64,000 nt of DNA, taken from the NCBI GenBank assembly GCA_017540645.1, contig JAFYAQ010000023.1:1-64000 (forward strand), given 5' to 3'. Source of the DNA: Oscillospiraceae bacterium (GTDB taxonomy: Bacteria; Bacillota; Clostridia; Oscillospirales; Oscillospiraceae). Below the pieces are notes generated by a model. The model was given only the letters and a program-made list of their open reading frames with translations. It was not told the origin of the DNA and made no database searches. Every line of letters starts with the position of its first letter. The stretch's first letter is position 1. The translations under genes and the position numbers were made by a program. Positions 34,703-43,135 of the stretch are shown piece after piece.

Positions 34703-35308
34703 TTATAATTCCAGCTTCTGCTGTCCCCGCTCGGCTCTCTCCAGGCGGATTCGCTTTTTCCAGCAGGAGTGGCACATGGCGATATAGGTGTCGTTGCCGC
34801 CCAACAGCACCTGGGCGCCCTCGGTGACCACCCGGCCGTCGGCGCCGATGCGGGCGTTCACCGTGGCCTTGGCGCCGCACTCGCAGATGGTCTTGATCTC
34901 CTGGATGGAGTCGGCCAGCTCAAAGAGCCGCTGGGAGCCGGGGAACAGGTGGGTACGGAAGTCGGTCCGCAGACCGAAGCACAGCACCGGCACGTTCTCC
35001 TCGTCCACCAGGTCCCGGAGCTGTCCGATCTGGGCCGTGGTGAAGAACTGGGCCTCGTCGGCGATGACCACGTCCCGGCGGCCCCGGGAGGCGTAAAGCG
35101 CCAGGATATCGTCCTTTGGTTTGATCGACTCCGCCGGCGCCTCCAGGCCGATGCGGGAGCGCAGGATATCTGCTCCGTCCCGGTCGTCCACAGAGGGTTT
35201 GATGAGCCAAACGCTCATGCCCCGCTCCTCATAGTTGAATTTGGTGATCAGCGCCTGGGCCGTTTTGCTGGAGCCCATGGCACCGTACTTGAAATAAAGC
35301 TTTGCCAT
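34703..35308 (-). CDS. tdk: Thymidine kinase, type II
   Basis: Phosphorylates thymidine or deoxyuridine. 201 residues with the P-loop GAMGSSKT (9-16), the DEAQFFTTAQI Walker B and catalytic Glu region, the lasso domain with zinc cysteines CECG (about 143) and CHSC (about 179), and VLLGGNDTYIAMCHSCW. AGAGGTGATG precedes the ATG. It is the promoter-proximal gene of the salvage block, 26 bases before deoD, so tdk-deoD is probably one transcript from the promoter at 35338-35366. Confidence 0.96.
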   Translation of the reverse strand: MAKLYFKYGAMGSSKTAQALITKFNYEERGMSVWLIKPSVDDRDGADILRSRIGLEAPAESIKPKDDILALYASRGRRDVVIADEAQFFTTAQIGQLRDLVDEENVPVLCFGLRTDFRTHLFPGSQRLFELADSIQEIKTICECGAKATVNARIGADGRVVTEGAQVLLGGNDTYIAMCHSCWKKRIRLERAERGQQKLEL

Positions 35309-35337
35309 AAAACATCACCTCTGATTTATTCCCTGAC

Positions 35338-35366
35338 AGTTTACCTCAAAGCCGCTCACAAGTCAA
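35338..35366 (-). promoter_or_regulatory. tdk: Promoter of tdk-deoD
   Basis: Minus strand TTGACT (35361-35366), 17-base spacer, TAAACT (35338-35343). Confidence 0.7.
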
Positions 35367-35426
35367 CGTGCCGAAGCATAAGCTGCCATGGTAGACCGAT
35401 TTTTTGTAATGAAGGAGTGGTGCTGC

Positions 35427-36629
35427 GTGCGTATTGCCGTCACGGGGAAGGATCTTCGTTTTGCCATCCTGCGCCAGCTGCTGGAAAGAGACGGGCATAC
35501 CCTCGTCTCCCCGGAGGAGGCGGAGCTGGTGGTGCCGCCGCCCTGGGACGGGGCGGCCCGCTATGCCCGCTCGGAGAGCTATCTCATCGCCAACGCCGCC
35601 CTCACCGCCCAGGGCGCGGCGGAGCTGCTGGGCCGGGAGGCGCCCCTCCCCGGGCGCCGGGTGCTGATCCTGGGTTACGGCCGGGTGGGCCGGCTCACCG
35701 CCCGTGCCCTCCGGGAGGGAGGCTGCGCCGTCACCGCCGTGGCCAGAGATAAGGCCCAGCGGGCCTGGGCCCGGGCGGAGGGCTGCGCCGCCGCGGATTT
35801 TTCGGCGCTGCCGGAGCTGCTGGGCCGGGCGGAGATCGTAGTAAACACCGTGCCTGCGCCGGTGCTGCGGTCGGAGCTGCTGGCCCGCACCCGGGCGGAC
35901 GCCGTACTGCTGGAGCTGGCCTCCGCCCCGGGGGGCATTGACGCCGCCGAAGCCCGGGCCCTGGGCCGGACCTATCTCCGGGCCGAGGGTCTGCCGGGAA
36001 AATATGCCCCGGACCGGGCGGCAGCGCTCATCCGGGACGCGGTGTACGAGACGCTCGCAGCGCCCCGGCCCCGGCTGGGGGTGGCGGTATGCGGCTCCCA
36101 CTGCTGCTTTGCCATGACCCTTCGGGCCCTGCCGCCCCTGAGGCAGGACTACGACCTCATCCCCATCCTGTCCGGCGCGGCGGCGGACACGGACACCCGC
36201 TTTATGGCGGCAGAAGACTTTCGCTCCCGGCTGGAGGAGCTGTGCGGCCGTCCGGCCATCGACAGCGTCGCCGGGGCGGAGCCCCTGGGCACCGGGGAGG
36301 CCCTCTCCGCCCTGCTGATCGCTCCCTGTACGGGGAATACCCTGGGGAAGCTGGCCAACGGCATCACCGACGGGCCCGTGACCATGGCGGCCAAGGCCCA
36401 TCTGCGCAACGGCCGGCCGCTGATCCTGGCCATCTCCACCAACGACGGTCTCTCCGGCTCGGCGGAGAACATCGGAAAGCTGCTGCAGCGGAAGAACGTG
36501 TACTTTGTCCCCTTCCGCCAGGATGCCCCGGAGGCGAAGCCCTTCTCCCTCCAGTCCGACTTCTCCCTGCTGGGCCAGACGGTCGCCGCCGCCCTCCGTG
36601 GCCGCCAGCTCCAACCTCTGCTGCGATAA
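35427..36629 (+). CDS. dpaAB: Fused dipicolinate synthase, DpaA (SpoVFA) + DpaB (SpoVFB)
   Basis: Dipicolinate synthase makes the spore core chelator from a lysine-pathway intermediate in the mother cell. The 400-residue chain joins both subunits. Residues 1 to about 210 resemble DpaA: Rossmann VLILGYGRVGRLTA, VVNTVPAPVL, LELASAPGGID, EGLPGKYAPDRAA, with an N-terminal region some 50 residues shorter than B. subtilis DpaA. Residues about 214-400 resemble DpaB: LGVAVCGSHCCF, RPAIDSVAGAEPLG, LLIAPCTGNTLGKLANGITD, PVTMAAKAHLRNGRPLIL, LQRKNVYFVPFRQD, ending LQPLL. GTG start at 35427 is chosen because AAGGAG (35412-35417) is nine bases upstream; ATG 35388 or 35409 are alternatives. I see no frame break at the junction. 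Confidence 0.9.
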   Translation: MRIAVTGKDLRFAILRQLLERDGHTLVSPEEAELVVPPPWDGAARYARSESYLIANAALTAQGAAELLGREAPLPGRRVLILGYGRVGRLTARALREGGCAVTAVARDKAQRAWARAEGCAAADFSALPELLGRAEIVVNTVPAPVLRSELLARTRADAVLLELASAPGGIDAAEARALGRTYLRAEGLPGKYAPDRAAALIRDAVYETLAAPRPRLGVAVCGSHCCFAMTLRALPPLRQDYDLIPILSGAAADTDTRFMAAEDFRSRLEELCGRPAIDSVAGAEPLGTGEALSALLIAPCTGNTLGKLANGITDGPVTMAAKAHLRNGRPLILAISTNDGLSGSAENIGKLLQRKNVYFVPFRQDAPEAKPFSLQSDFSLLGQTVAAALRGRQLQPLLR

Positions 36630-36632
36630 AGC

Positions 36633-36664
36633 ACGCGCCCGCCGGAGCTCTCCGGCGGGCGCGT
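36633..36664. terminator. Terminator between dpaAB and the FAH-family gene
   Basis: 14-bp stem (36633-36646 with 36651-36664), GCTC loop, between convergent genes; T-rich stretch follows on the plus strand. Confidence 0.8.
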
Positions 36665-36680
36665 TGGCTCGTTTGATTTT

Positions 36681-37517
36681 TCAGCGCATCACGTTGTGCA
36701 GCGTGCCGATGCCCTGGATCTCCACGGCGGTGGTGTCGCCGGGATGGAGGAAGAAGCGCTCCTCCTTCCGCTCCATGGCTGTGCCGGCAGGGGTGCCGGT
36801 GAAGATCAGATCCCCGGGCTGCAGCCGCAGGAAGCGGGAGGCGTAACTGACGATATAGCGGCAGGAGAACATCATATCCCGGGTGTTCCCCTCCTGGCGC
36901 AGCTCCCCGTTCACATAGCCCCGGACGTCCACTCCCGCCTCGGGGTCGAATTCGTCGGCGGTGACGATCCAGGGACCCGCAGGGCCGAAGGCGGGCATGG
37001 TCTTTCCGATCAGCCACTGGCTGCTGTAGCGCTGGGCGGGCCGGCAGCTCAGGTCGTTGCCGCAGGTGTAGCCGAAGATATAGTCCCCGGCCTCGTCCTG
37101 GCTGACGTTCCAGGCGGTCTTGCCGATCACCACCACCAGCTCCGCCTCCGCGTCAAAGCCCGTCTCCCAGGGCGGCAGCTCCACCTCCGCGCCCTCGGCG
37201 GCCAGACTGTCGGAGAATTTGCAGAACAGCATGGGGGAGCTGGGAATGTCGTGGTTGGCAAACACTGCGTGGGCGGCGTAGTTGCGCCCCACGCACAGCA
37301 GCTTTCCGGCCGTGTCCACCACGTTCCCGAAGCGGGGCTGGCTCAGCACCGGCGCCCTCTCGTCCCCGGCGATGGTGGCCAGAGCGCTCCGGTCCGCGCC
37401 CCGGATCACCTCGTCCATGGTCAGCCGGCAGCCCGCCGCCGCGGCGTCCACGACCCCCCGGGGGGTGACCACAGCCAGATGGGTCTCCTCGCCTACGATC
37501 ACATTGCAAAGCTTCAT
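36681..37517 (-). CDS. Fumarylacetoacetate hydrolase (FAH) family protein
   Basis: 278 residues. The N-terminal part is variable; the FAH domain starts near LLCVGRNYAAHA, with SPMLFCKFSDSL, the metal site series ETGFDAEAELVVVIGK, FGYTCGNDLSCR, and the end DLIFTGTPAGTAMERKEERFFLHPGD typical of 2-hydroxyhepta-diene-dioate isomerase, acylpyruvase or oxaloacetate decarboxylase members. The metal ligands (Glu, Glu, Asp) appear intact. The actual substrate cannot be told. Start ATG 37517 follows AGAGG. Single gene with its own promoter, divergent from the AI-2E-family gene. Confidence 0.88.
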   Translation of the reverse strand: MKLCNVIVGEETHLAVVTPRGVVDAAAAGCRLTMDEVIRGADRSALATIAGDERAPVLSQPRFGNVVDTAGKLLCVGRNYAAHAVFANHDIPSSPMLFCKFSDSLAAEGAEVELPPWETGFDAEAELVVVIGKTAWNVSQDEAGDYIFGYTCGNDLSCRPAQRYSSQWLIGKTMPAFGPAGPWIVTADEFDPEAGVDVRGYVNGELRQEGNTRDMMFSCRYIVSYASRFLRLQPGDLIFTGTPAGTAMERKEERFFLHPGDTTAVEIQGIGTLHNVMR

Positions 37518-37547
37518 ATACAGCGCCTCTTTTCCTGTTTTTCCTAC

Positions 37548-37576
37548 ACTATACACTATCCCTTCCCCGGCTGCAA
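37548..37576 (-). promoter_or_regulatory. Promoter of the FAH-family gene
   Basis: Minus strand TTGCAG (37571-37576), 17-base spacer, TATAGT (37548-37553). Confidence 0.65.
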
Positions 37577-37600
37577 GGCGGGATTTTCTTTTCCTCGCTC

Positions 37601-37629
37601 TTGCCTCCGCCGGAATAGTATTGTAAAAT
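37601..37629 (+). promoter_or_regulatory. Promoter of the AI-2E-family gene
   Basis: TTGCCT (37601-37606), 17-base spacer, TAAAAT (37624-37629); divergent from the FAH gene promoter. Confidence 0.55.
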
Positions 37630-37661
37630 AGAGCTGTGTTACCATGCGGAAAGGAGAGCCC

Positions 37662-38798
37662 ATGATGAACAAGATCCGTCAGCTTCTGGAAAAGCGCTGG
37701 GCTGCCTATACCTTCGCCCTATGCTCCGCTGTGATCCTGTATTTGTTTCTCACCCATATCACGCCCCTGCTGACCTGGATATCCTCCCTGCTGAAGCTTC
37801 TCTCCCCGGTGGTGATCGGGCTGGTGCTGGCTTATCTGCTGGATCCGGCGGTCAAGTTCCTGGAGGAGAAGCTGTTTCGGCGTGTGAAAAAGGAGGCCAC
37901 CCGGCGGGCGCTCTCCGTGGTGCTGGCGGTGCTGTGTCTGCTGCTGCTGCTGACGCTGCTCTTCTCCATGCTGATCCCCAATCTGATCGGCAGCATCACC
38001 TCTCTGGTGGGCAACGCCAACACCTATCTGGCCAAGGCGGAGGAACTGCTGGCCAAACTGAGTGCCTCTGATCTGGGGTCCATGCTGGCTCTGGAGAACA
38101 TTGCCGATAAGCTGGAAGAATTCCTGACGCAGATCTTCTCCCTGGTGACGGACAACCTGCGCTCCATCATCACCAGCGTGGGGGCCGTGGGCGGCGCGCT
38201 GCTCAACTGGGTGATCGGCTTTATCCTGTCGCTGTATTTCCTGCTGGGCAAAAAGGGTCTGGTCAATGGCCTGGACCAGCTGCGCCGGGCGGCGCTGAGC
38301 CCGGAGAATTACGAGCGGCGGACCCGTTTCTGGAAGCGCTGCAACCAGATCTTCGTGCAGTTTATCGGCTGCAATCTGCTGGACGCCCTGATCGTGGGCG
38401 TGTCCAACGCGCTGTTCATGTCCATCATGCAAATGCCCTATACCCCTCTGGTATCGGTGCTGGTGGCGGTGTTCAACCTGCTGCCCACCTTCGGCCCCAT
38501 GATCGGCGCGGCGGCCGGGGCGGTGATCCTCCTGTTTCACCAGCCCTTCCAGGCCCTGTGGTTCCTGCTCTTCACCGTGGTATTGCAGACCCTGGACGGC
38601 TATGTGCTCAAGCCCCGGCTGTTCAGCTCCTCCTTCGGCATCCCCGCGGTTTGGACGCTGCTGGCCATCATTGTTTTCGGCAAGCTCTTCGGCATCGTGG
38701 GCGTGCTGCTGTCCATCCCGGTTGCGGCGGTGATCGCCATGCTCTATAAGGAGAGCTTCCTCCCCTGGCTGTCCCGGCGCCGGGGACAAAAACAATAA
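37662..38798 (+). CDS. AI-2E family transporter (TqsA/YdiK-like membrane protein)
   Basis: 378 residues with roughly eight membrane helices: an N-terminal pair (about 15-35 and 35-60), a periplasmic or extracellular helical part, and the conserved C-terminal GCNLLDALIVGVSNALFMSIMQMPYTPLVSVLVAVFNLLPTFGPMIGA plus IPVAAVIAMLYKE. The family was named for E. coli TqsA but members also export other small molecules or Na+. Start 37662 (or 37665) follows AAGGAG at 37651-37656; an ATG at 37644 lies upstream of that site. Monogenic, with a terminator at 38817-38850. Confidence 0.9.
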   Translation: MMNKIRQLLEKRWAAYTFALCSAVILYLFLTHITPLLTWISSLLKLLSPVVIGLVLAYLLDPAVKFLEEKLFRRVKKEATRRALSVVLAVLCLLLLLTLLFSMLIPNLIGSITSLVGNANTYLAKAEELLAKLSASDLGSMLALENIADKLEEFLTQIFSLVTDNLRSIITSVGAVGGALLNWVIGFILSLYFLLGKKGLVNGLDQLRRAALSPENYERRTRFWKRCNQIFVQFIGCNLLDALIVGVSNALFMSIMQMPYTPLVSVLVAVFNLLPTFGPMIGAAAGAVILLFHQPFQALWFLLFTVVLQTLDGYVLKPRLFSSSFGIPAVWTLLAIIVFGKLFGIVGVLLSIPVAAVIAMLYKESFLPWLSRRRGQKQ

Positions 38799-38816
38799 AC
38801 GGACCTGTGCATGCAG

Positions 38817-38850
38817 CGCGGCCCGCCGAAAATGGCGGGCCGCGTTTTTC
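38817..38850 (+). terminator. Terminator of the AI-2E-family gene
   Basis: 11-bp stem (38817-38827 with 38834-38844), GAAAAT loop, T-run. Confidence 0.9.
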
Positions 38851-38890
38851 TGTATAATCGGGGGCAAAAAGCGCATATATTCTATGGGTG

Positions 38891-39376
38891 ATGAAAATGA
38901 ATCGTTCCGCATGGAAAAAGTACGCGCTGTTCATCGGCACAGCCGAGGCCGTGGGCGCTCTGGCCGGATGGCTGATCCGGCCGGGGGTGGCCTGGTATAC
39001 CCAGAACGCCGCAAAGCCCCCGCTCTCGCCTCCCCCGGCGGTGTTCCCCATCGTCTGGACCTTGCTCTACGCCCTGATGGGCATCGGGGCGGCCCGGGTG
39101 TCCCTCCGGGAGAACTCCCGGCGGCAAAGGCGGGCCCTGCGCCTCTGGGGGCTGCAGCTGGCGTTCAACTTCGGCTGGAGCCTGCTGTTCTTCCTGCAGC
39201 GGGCCTACGGCTTTTCCTTCCTGTGGCTGACGGTCTTGTGGGTGCTGATCCTGGCCATGACCCTGGATTTTCGGGAAGTGGACGCCCCCGCCGCCTGGCT
39301 GCAGCTGCCCTATATCCTGTGGGTGCTGTTCGCCGGGTATCTGAACTTCGGGGTCTGGATGCTCAGCCGGGCTTAG
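38891..39376 (+). CDS. tspO: TspO/MBR family protein (tryptophan-rich sensory protein)
   Basis: About 161 residues, five helices. The family features are the N-terminal helix with GALAGWLIRPGVAWYTQNAAKPPLSPPPAVFPIVWTLLYALMGIGAA (the WYxxLxKPxxxPPxxxFPxxWTxLY signature) and AFNFGWSLLFFLQ near the middle. TspO proteins bind porphyrins and steroids and are linked to stress or tetrapyrrole handling. The start is ambiguous: GTG 38888, ATG 38891 or ATG 38897, with no clear Shine-Dalgarno. A TATAAT at 38853-38858 may be the promoter. Its stop lies within four bases of the convergent VWA gene stop. Confidence 0.9.
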   Translation: MKMNRSAWKKYALFIGTAEAVGALAGWLIRPGVAWYTQNAAKPPLSPPPAVFPIVWTLLYALMGIGAARVSLRENSRRQRRALRLWGLQLAFNFGWSLLFFLQRAYGFSFLWLTVLWVLILAMTLDFREVDAPAAWLQLPYILWVLFAGYLNFGVWMLSRA

Positions 39377-41103
39377 CGCAGGGGAACGTTTTCCCGCATG
39401 AGCATCAGCATCAGATCGCTGACGCCCTGGGAGAGCTGCCCTGCCTTCTGGATGCGGACATAGGCGTGGCCGTAGATCTGCTGGGCGTTGGGCAGGTTGT
39501 GGGTGTTGCCGTGAAACACGGCCCCCACTCCCACGCCGGAAGCCCGCAGGGCGCGCACCGCCTCCTGGGCCGCCGTGACCGCCGCCTGTCCCTCATACTC
39601 TCGGTGCAGGCCCAGGCCCTCCCCGGCCATGGGCGTGGAGTCGTTGGGGCTGGCGTCCGTCAGCACCAGCAGCAGACGCCGCCGACCCTGGAGCACCGGG
39701 CTGTCGTTCAGACGGCCCAGGGTCTCCACGGCCAAGCCGTCCCGGTTCCAGCCCCCGGCGTAGTAGCGCAGAAGCCCCTTGCAGTCGCTCTGGCTCCAGT
39801 CCTTCAGCTGCTCCAGCACCAGGAAGCCCCGGAGGGAGCGAAAAGCGCTGACCCGCACGGGGATATGGAGCTTCCGAAGGCTCTCGGCCAGGATGTAGCT
39901 CTCCGCGGAAAGGACCTCCTGGGAGTTCATCCGGGACTGGGACGCGTCCAGCAGCAGATCCACACAAAGCGGCTGCTCCGTCTCCTCCCCGCTGCGGAGG
40001 AAGATCCGGGTATCGTTGAGGACCGGCAGCCGATAGGCAACCTCGCTTCGCAGCCGTCCGCTCCGGGACGGCTCGGGCAGGTGGCGGAAATAGGACGACA
40101 GCACCGTTTCCAGCCGCGTGGAGAGAGCCCGGACGCTGTGGTCGATCAGGGCGCTGTGCCCGGCAAAGTAGGCCTCGTTGCGCGCTCGCTGCCGCGCGGC
40201 GCTCTCCCGCACCTCCAGGGCGTCCCGGTCGTCGGTCTCGGTGGGTTCTCCCCGGGTGACCCAGAGACGGCAGAACTGGTCCCGGCCCACGCACAGCTCG
40301 TTTTCCAGGATGCGCCGCTCCCCCTCGCTGAGACTGCAGCGGCCGAACACCGCCCGGATATAGGCCTCGTCCTCCGCCGTGGGGCCCACGAATCGGCCCA
40401 GGCCGCTGTGGCGCTGGGCCCGGGCTTTGTCATGGTCCCCCTCGCCGGTGCCGCAGCGCACCAGCAGCCGGTCCCGCCGCTTGTGCTCATGGCGCAACAG
40501 CGCCTTTGCCAGCGCCCCTGCCGGACGGAGGGGGACGCTCTCCGCCGGTCCCTGCCAGCGGAAAAAGCTCCGCAAAAATCCCTCCATGGCCGCCAGCACC
40601 CCCGACGTGTCCAGGCTGCCGGAAAATTCCAGGGCGGCCGCCATGCGCTTTTCCCGGGGCGACAGGAGGGGCGCTTTTCGCCCGCAGGCCCGGGCCCAGC
40701 GATACTCCTGTTGGGTGTATACCGTCATGCTCTGGTACTCCATCTGCTGCCGGGAGAGCTGCTGCTGCTCGCGGAAGAATTCCTCTCCCCGGGCCCGCCG
40801 CAGCTGGCGGAGAATGGGGCGCTCCTCAAGCTCCTTTTCATACACGCAGTTTTCCAGCCCCAGCCACAGCAGATCGTCAAACTCGTCGGCCCGGCGGTCG
40901 TTTTCATAGGAGGCGAAGAAGTCCCACAGCCGGGGCATATCCAGCCACTTCTGGACAAGCCCCGCCGCCATATTGAAATAGTTGTCGGGCTTCCCGTTGG
41001 GGAAAAAGGCCATGAAGGGCAGGTCAAAGTCGTAGCGTCCGGCGGCGTTCCAGATGATGTTCCTGGCCCGGCGGGCGGAGCCCGTGTACTGCTTCTTGAT
41101 CAT
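39373..41103 (-). CDS. VWA-domain protein (CoxE/NorD-like), partner of MoxR ATPase
   Basis: 576 residues, no membrane segment or signal. The first 350 or so residues are charged, helical and not recognisable, though R/E-rich. The C-terminal von Willebrand A domain begins near 378 with the MIDAS DASQS (LLLDASQSRMNSQEV), continues with RRRLLLVLTDASPND and ends in GVGAVFHGN. VWA proteins paired with MoxR AAA+ ATPases act as chaperone-like machines that insert metals or remodel enzyme complexes. Last of a three-gene operon (only three bases after the ATPase gene). The target is unknown; no CO-dehydrogenase or NO-reductase genes are near. Confidence 0.82.
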   Translation of the reverse strand: MIKKQYTGSARRARNIIWNAAGRYDFDLPFMAFFPNGKPDNYFNMAAGLVQKWLDMPRLWDFFASYENDRRADEFDDLLWLGLENCVYEKELEERPILRQLRRARGEEFFREQQQLSRQQMEYQSMTVYTQQEYRWARACGRKAPLLSPREKRMAAALEFSGSLDTSGVLAAMEGFLRSFFRWQGPAESVPLRPAGALAKALLRHEHKRRDRLLVRCGTGEGDHDKARAQRHSGLGRFVGPTAEDEAYIRAVFGRCSLSEGERRILENELCVGRDQFCRLWVTRGEPTETDDRDALEVRESAARQRARNEAYFAGHSALIDHSVRALSTRLETVLSSYFRHLPEPSRSGRLRSEVAYRLPVLNDTRIFLRSGEETEQPLCVDLLLDASQSRMNSQEVLSAESYILAESLRKLHIPVRVSAFRSLRGFLVLEQLKDWSQSDCKGLLRYYAGGWNRDGLAVETLGRLNDSPVLQGRRRLLLVLTDASPNDSTPMAGEGLGLHREYEGQAAVTAAQEAVRALRASGVGVGAVFHGNTHNLPNAQQIYGHAYVRIQKAGQLSQGVSDLMLMLMRENVPLR

Positions 41104-41106
41104 GGC

Positions 41107-42030
41107 TCAGGGTGCGAAGACCATGTCCCCGGTCAGATCCGCGGGGATGCGGGCGGCGATCACGTCCCGGATCAGCCCCCGCTCAAAGGCGTCGAAGCTC
41201 TTGTTGACGATGCACATCTCCAGAGCATCCCCGGAGCGGAGTCCCTGCTCCATCAGGGCCAGGGCGTCCAGCAGGCCCCGCAGGTCCAGCGCGGCGTCGG
41301 AGATCTCGGCGCTCTCGGCCTTGCGCTGGAGCTCGGAGTAGAGCTTCACGAACTGATCCCGGAGCTTTTCGTTGATGCCCGGATAGCGCCGGGAAATCAG
41401 CTTTTGCAGATTCTCCTCCGTGATGGGCGGCATGTCCAGCACCGCGAAGCGGGAGGTAAGGGCCTCGTTCAGATCCCGGGTCCCGGCGTAGCCGTAGTTC
41501 ATGGTGGCGATGAAGCGGGTCTCCGGGCGCAGGTCCGTTTTCTCATAGCCGGGAACGTCCAGACTGCGCCGGAAGTCCAGGGCCGCGTGCAGCACCGCCA
41601 GAGCCTCGTTTTTGGCCATGTTCACCTCGTCCAGGATGCCGAAGCCGCCCTGGGCCGCGCACAGCCAGATGGGGCCGGGGCGAAAGCTCACCCGCTGCCC
41701 GTCAAAGGTATCGGTGCCGATCAGGTAGGAGGCGTCGGTGTTGATGTGGAAGGACACGTTCCACACCGGACGGCCGAACAGGGCCCCCAGGTTTTCGCAC
41801 AGCACGTTCTTGCCCGTGGCCTTGGGTCCGGCCAGCAGCAGGTTTTTCCCCGCCAGGATCGCCGCCAGGGCCAGCTCCCAGGTTTTGTTGCCGTAGTAAT
41901 AGTACTCGGGATCGGGCACGCGCGCCGCGCTCCCGGCCGGGGTGGGGTATTTTTCCCAGAAGTCCCGGACAGCCCGGAGCAGACCGCCGTCCACGCCCTC
42001 GGTCTGGAGAAAATCATAGATCCGATTCAT
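41107..42030 (-). CDS. MoxR-family AAA+ ATPase
   Basis: 307 residues. Walker A GPKATGKN (about 66-73), Walker B GGFGILDEVNMAKNEAL with DE at about 130, sensor 1 RFIATMNYGYAG, and SRFAVLDMPP arginine-finger region, followed by a short helical lid. The Walker A ends GKN where GKT/S is usual, which also occurs in some MoxR/CbbQ-like proteins but is worth noting. It would hydrolyse ATP to drive the adjacent VWA protein. Twelve bases after the unknown membrane-protein gene and three before the VWA gene. Confidence 0.85.
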   Translation of the reverse strand: MNRIYDFLQTEGVDGGLLRAVRDFWEKYPTPAGSAARVPDPEYYYYGNKTWELALAAILAGKNLLLAGPKATGKNVLCENLGALFGRPVWNVSFHINTDASYLIGTDTFDGQRVSFRPGPIWLCAAQGGFGILDEVNMAKNEALAVLHAALDFRRSLDVPGYEKTDLRPETRFIATMNYGYAGTRDLNEALTSRFAVLDMPPITEENLQKLISRRYPGINEKLRDQFVKLYSELQRKAESAEISDAALDLRGLLDALALMEQGLRSGDALEMCIVNKSFDAFERGLIRDVIAARIPADLTGDMVFAP

Positions 42031-42042
42031 CGCGCTTCCCCC

Positions 42043-43050
42043 TTACTGATAATCGCTCACGAGGAAGAGGGGCTTTACGGCCACCACCTCATCGTGTTCC
42101 TTCTGCGAGACGGTGACCGAGGCGTTGAGTGCCCGCAGATCCTCCTTCACCGCCGCAAGGGCCGACTCCGTATCCTCCGCCCGGCCCTCCCGGATCACCC
42201 GGAGCATCCGCCGCAGCACCACCGGGTGGGCGTAGCGGGCGGGGACGGGGAAGTTCTCCTCTCCGGCCAGACGGCGCTCCATGGCCGCCACCGCCGCGTC
42301 CCAGTCGGCCTGGGCTCTTTTTTTGCTGGTCCAGCGGCTGGGCAGCGTGTTGGAGGTCAGGGCAAAGAGGAACAGCACACCGCCTGCCAGGAGCATGATG
42401 CCCGCGTATCTGCTGTGGGCGGTCAGGCCGTAGGCCCCCCACAGGGCCAGGAGGATCCCCAGCGCCGCGAACAGCGCCCCCATCACCCGGTACGCGGGCT
42501 TGAGATTGTCCACCACCCGCTTCTGCTTTGCCGCGGAGACCATGGCCTCCGCCGCGGAAGTATTCTCCTCCAGCACCTTCTGCGCCCGGACCAGCTCCTC
42601 CGCCGCGGCCTGGGCCCGGGGAGAGAGCTCGGCCTTATAGCGGGCCTTCTCCTCCGCCTCTGCCGCCGCCAGCTTCTTTTCCGCAGCCTTGCTGTGGGTG
42701 GGGATGTTGGGGTGCTCCTGCTCCACGGCAGAGAGCAGCTTGTCCACGTCCCCCTCCAGCTTGAAGGGGAACTCCTTTTCCTTGCCGGCGCCGTACTGGA
42801 CCACCAGGAAGGAGAGGGTTCCGAAGATCCCCTTGCCGGAGAAGCCGCCGCTGGTCATGGCCACCCGCTTGAACACCCGCTTCACCTCCCGCCAGGGGAG
42901 ATAATAGCGCCGTTCGATGTAGCGGCCGCCCAGGTACAGGGCCTCCTTGCCCACGCCGCAGGGACCGCAGCGCAGACAGTTCGTCTTGTCCGTATCCAAA
43001 ACCGCCCGGGGCAGCATCATTTCGCCCAGGGGCGCAGGAGCAATGATCAT
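42043..43050 (-). CDS. Unknown membrane protein with Cys motif, coiled coil and two helices
   Basis: 335 residues, function not recognised. Near the N-terminus is CLRCGPCG (two CxxC steps, possibly metal-binding), followed by a beta-rich PH-like stretch (EALYLGGRYIERRYYLPWREVKRVFK). Residues about 120-175 are Ala/Glu/Lys-rich and likely coiled coil. Two membrane helices lie at about 185-225 (YRVMGALFAALGILLALWGAYG, YAGIMLLAGGVLFLFAL). The C-terminal part is helical. First gene of the operon with the MoxR and VWA genes; AGGAGG precedes the ATG. The N-terminal domain may sit in the cytoplasm with the ATPase. Function unassigned. Confidence 0.7.
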   Translation of the reverse strand: MIIAPAPLGEMMLPRAVLDTDKTNCLRCGPCGVGKEALYLGGRYIERRYYLPWREVKRVFKRVAMTSGGFSGKGIFGTLSFLVVQYGAGKEKEFPFKLEGDVDKLLSAVEQEHPNIPTHSKAAEKKLAAAEAEEKARYKAELSPRAQAAAEELVRAQKVLEENTSAAEAMVSAAKQKRVVDNLKPAYRVMGALFAALGILLALWGAYGLTAHSRYAGIMLLAGGVLFLFALTSNTLPSRWTSKKRAQADWDAAVAAMERRLAGEENFPVPARYAHPVVLRRMLRVIREGRAEDTESALAAVKEDLRALNASVTVSQKEHDEVVAVKPLFLVSDYQ

Positions 43051-43070
43051 GGTGAACCTCCTAATGAAAG

Positions 43071-43099
43071 GGGCGGGCAGGAGTATACCCTGCCCGCCC
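43071..43099 (-). terminator. Terminator-like hairpin after cstA
   Basis: 11-bp GC-rich stem (43071-43081 with 43089-43099), 7-base loop; on the minus strand followed by CTTTCATT, a weak T-run. Confidence 0.55.
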
Positions 43100-43135
43100 T
43101 GGTGTTGCTTATTTGACTTGTGGCAAGAGCCGGGA

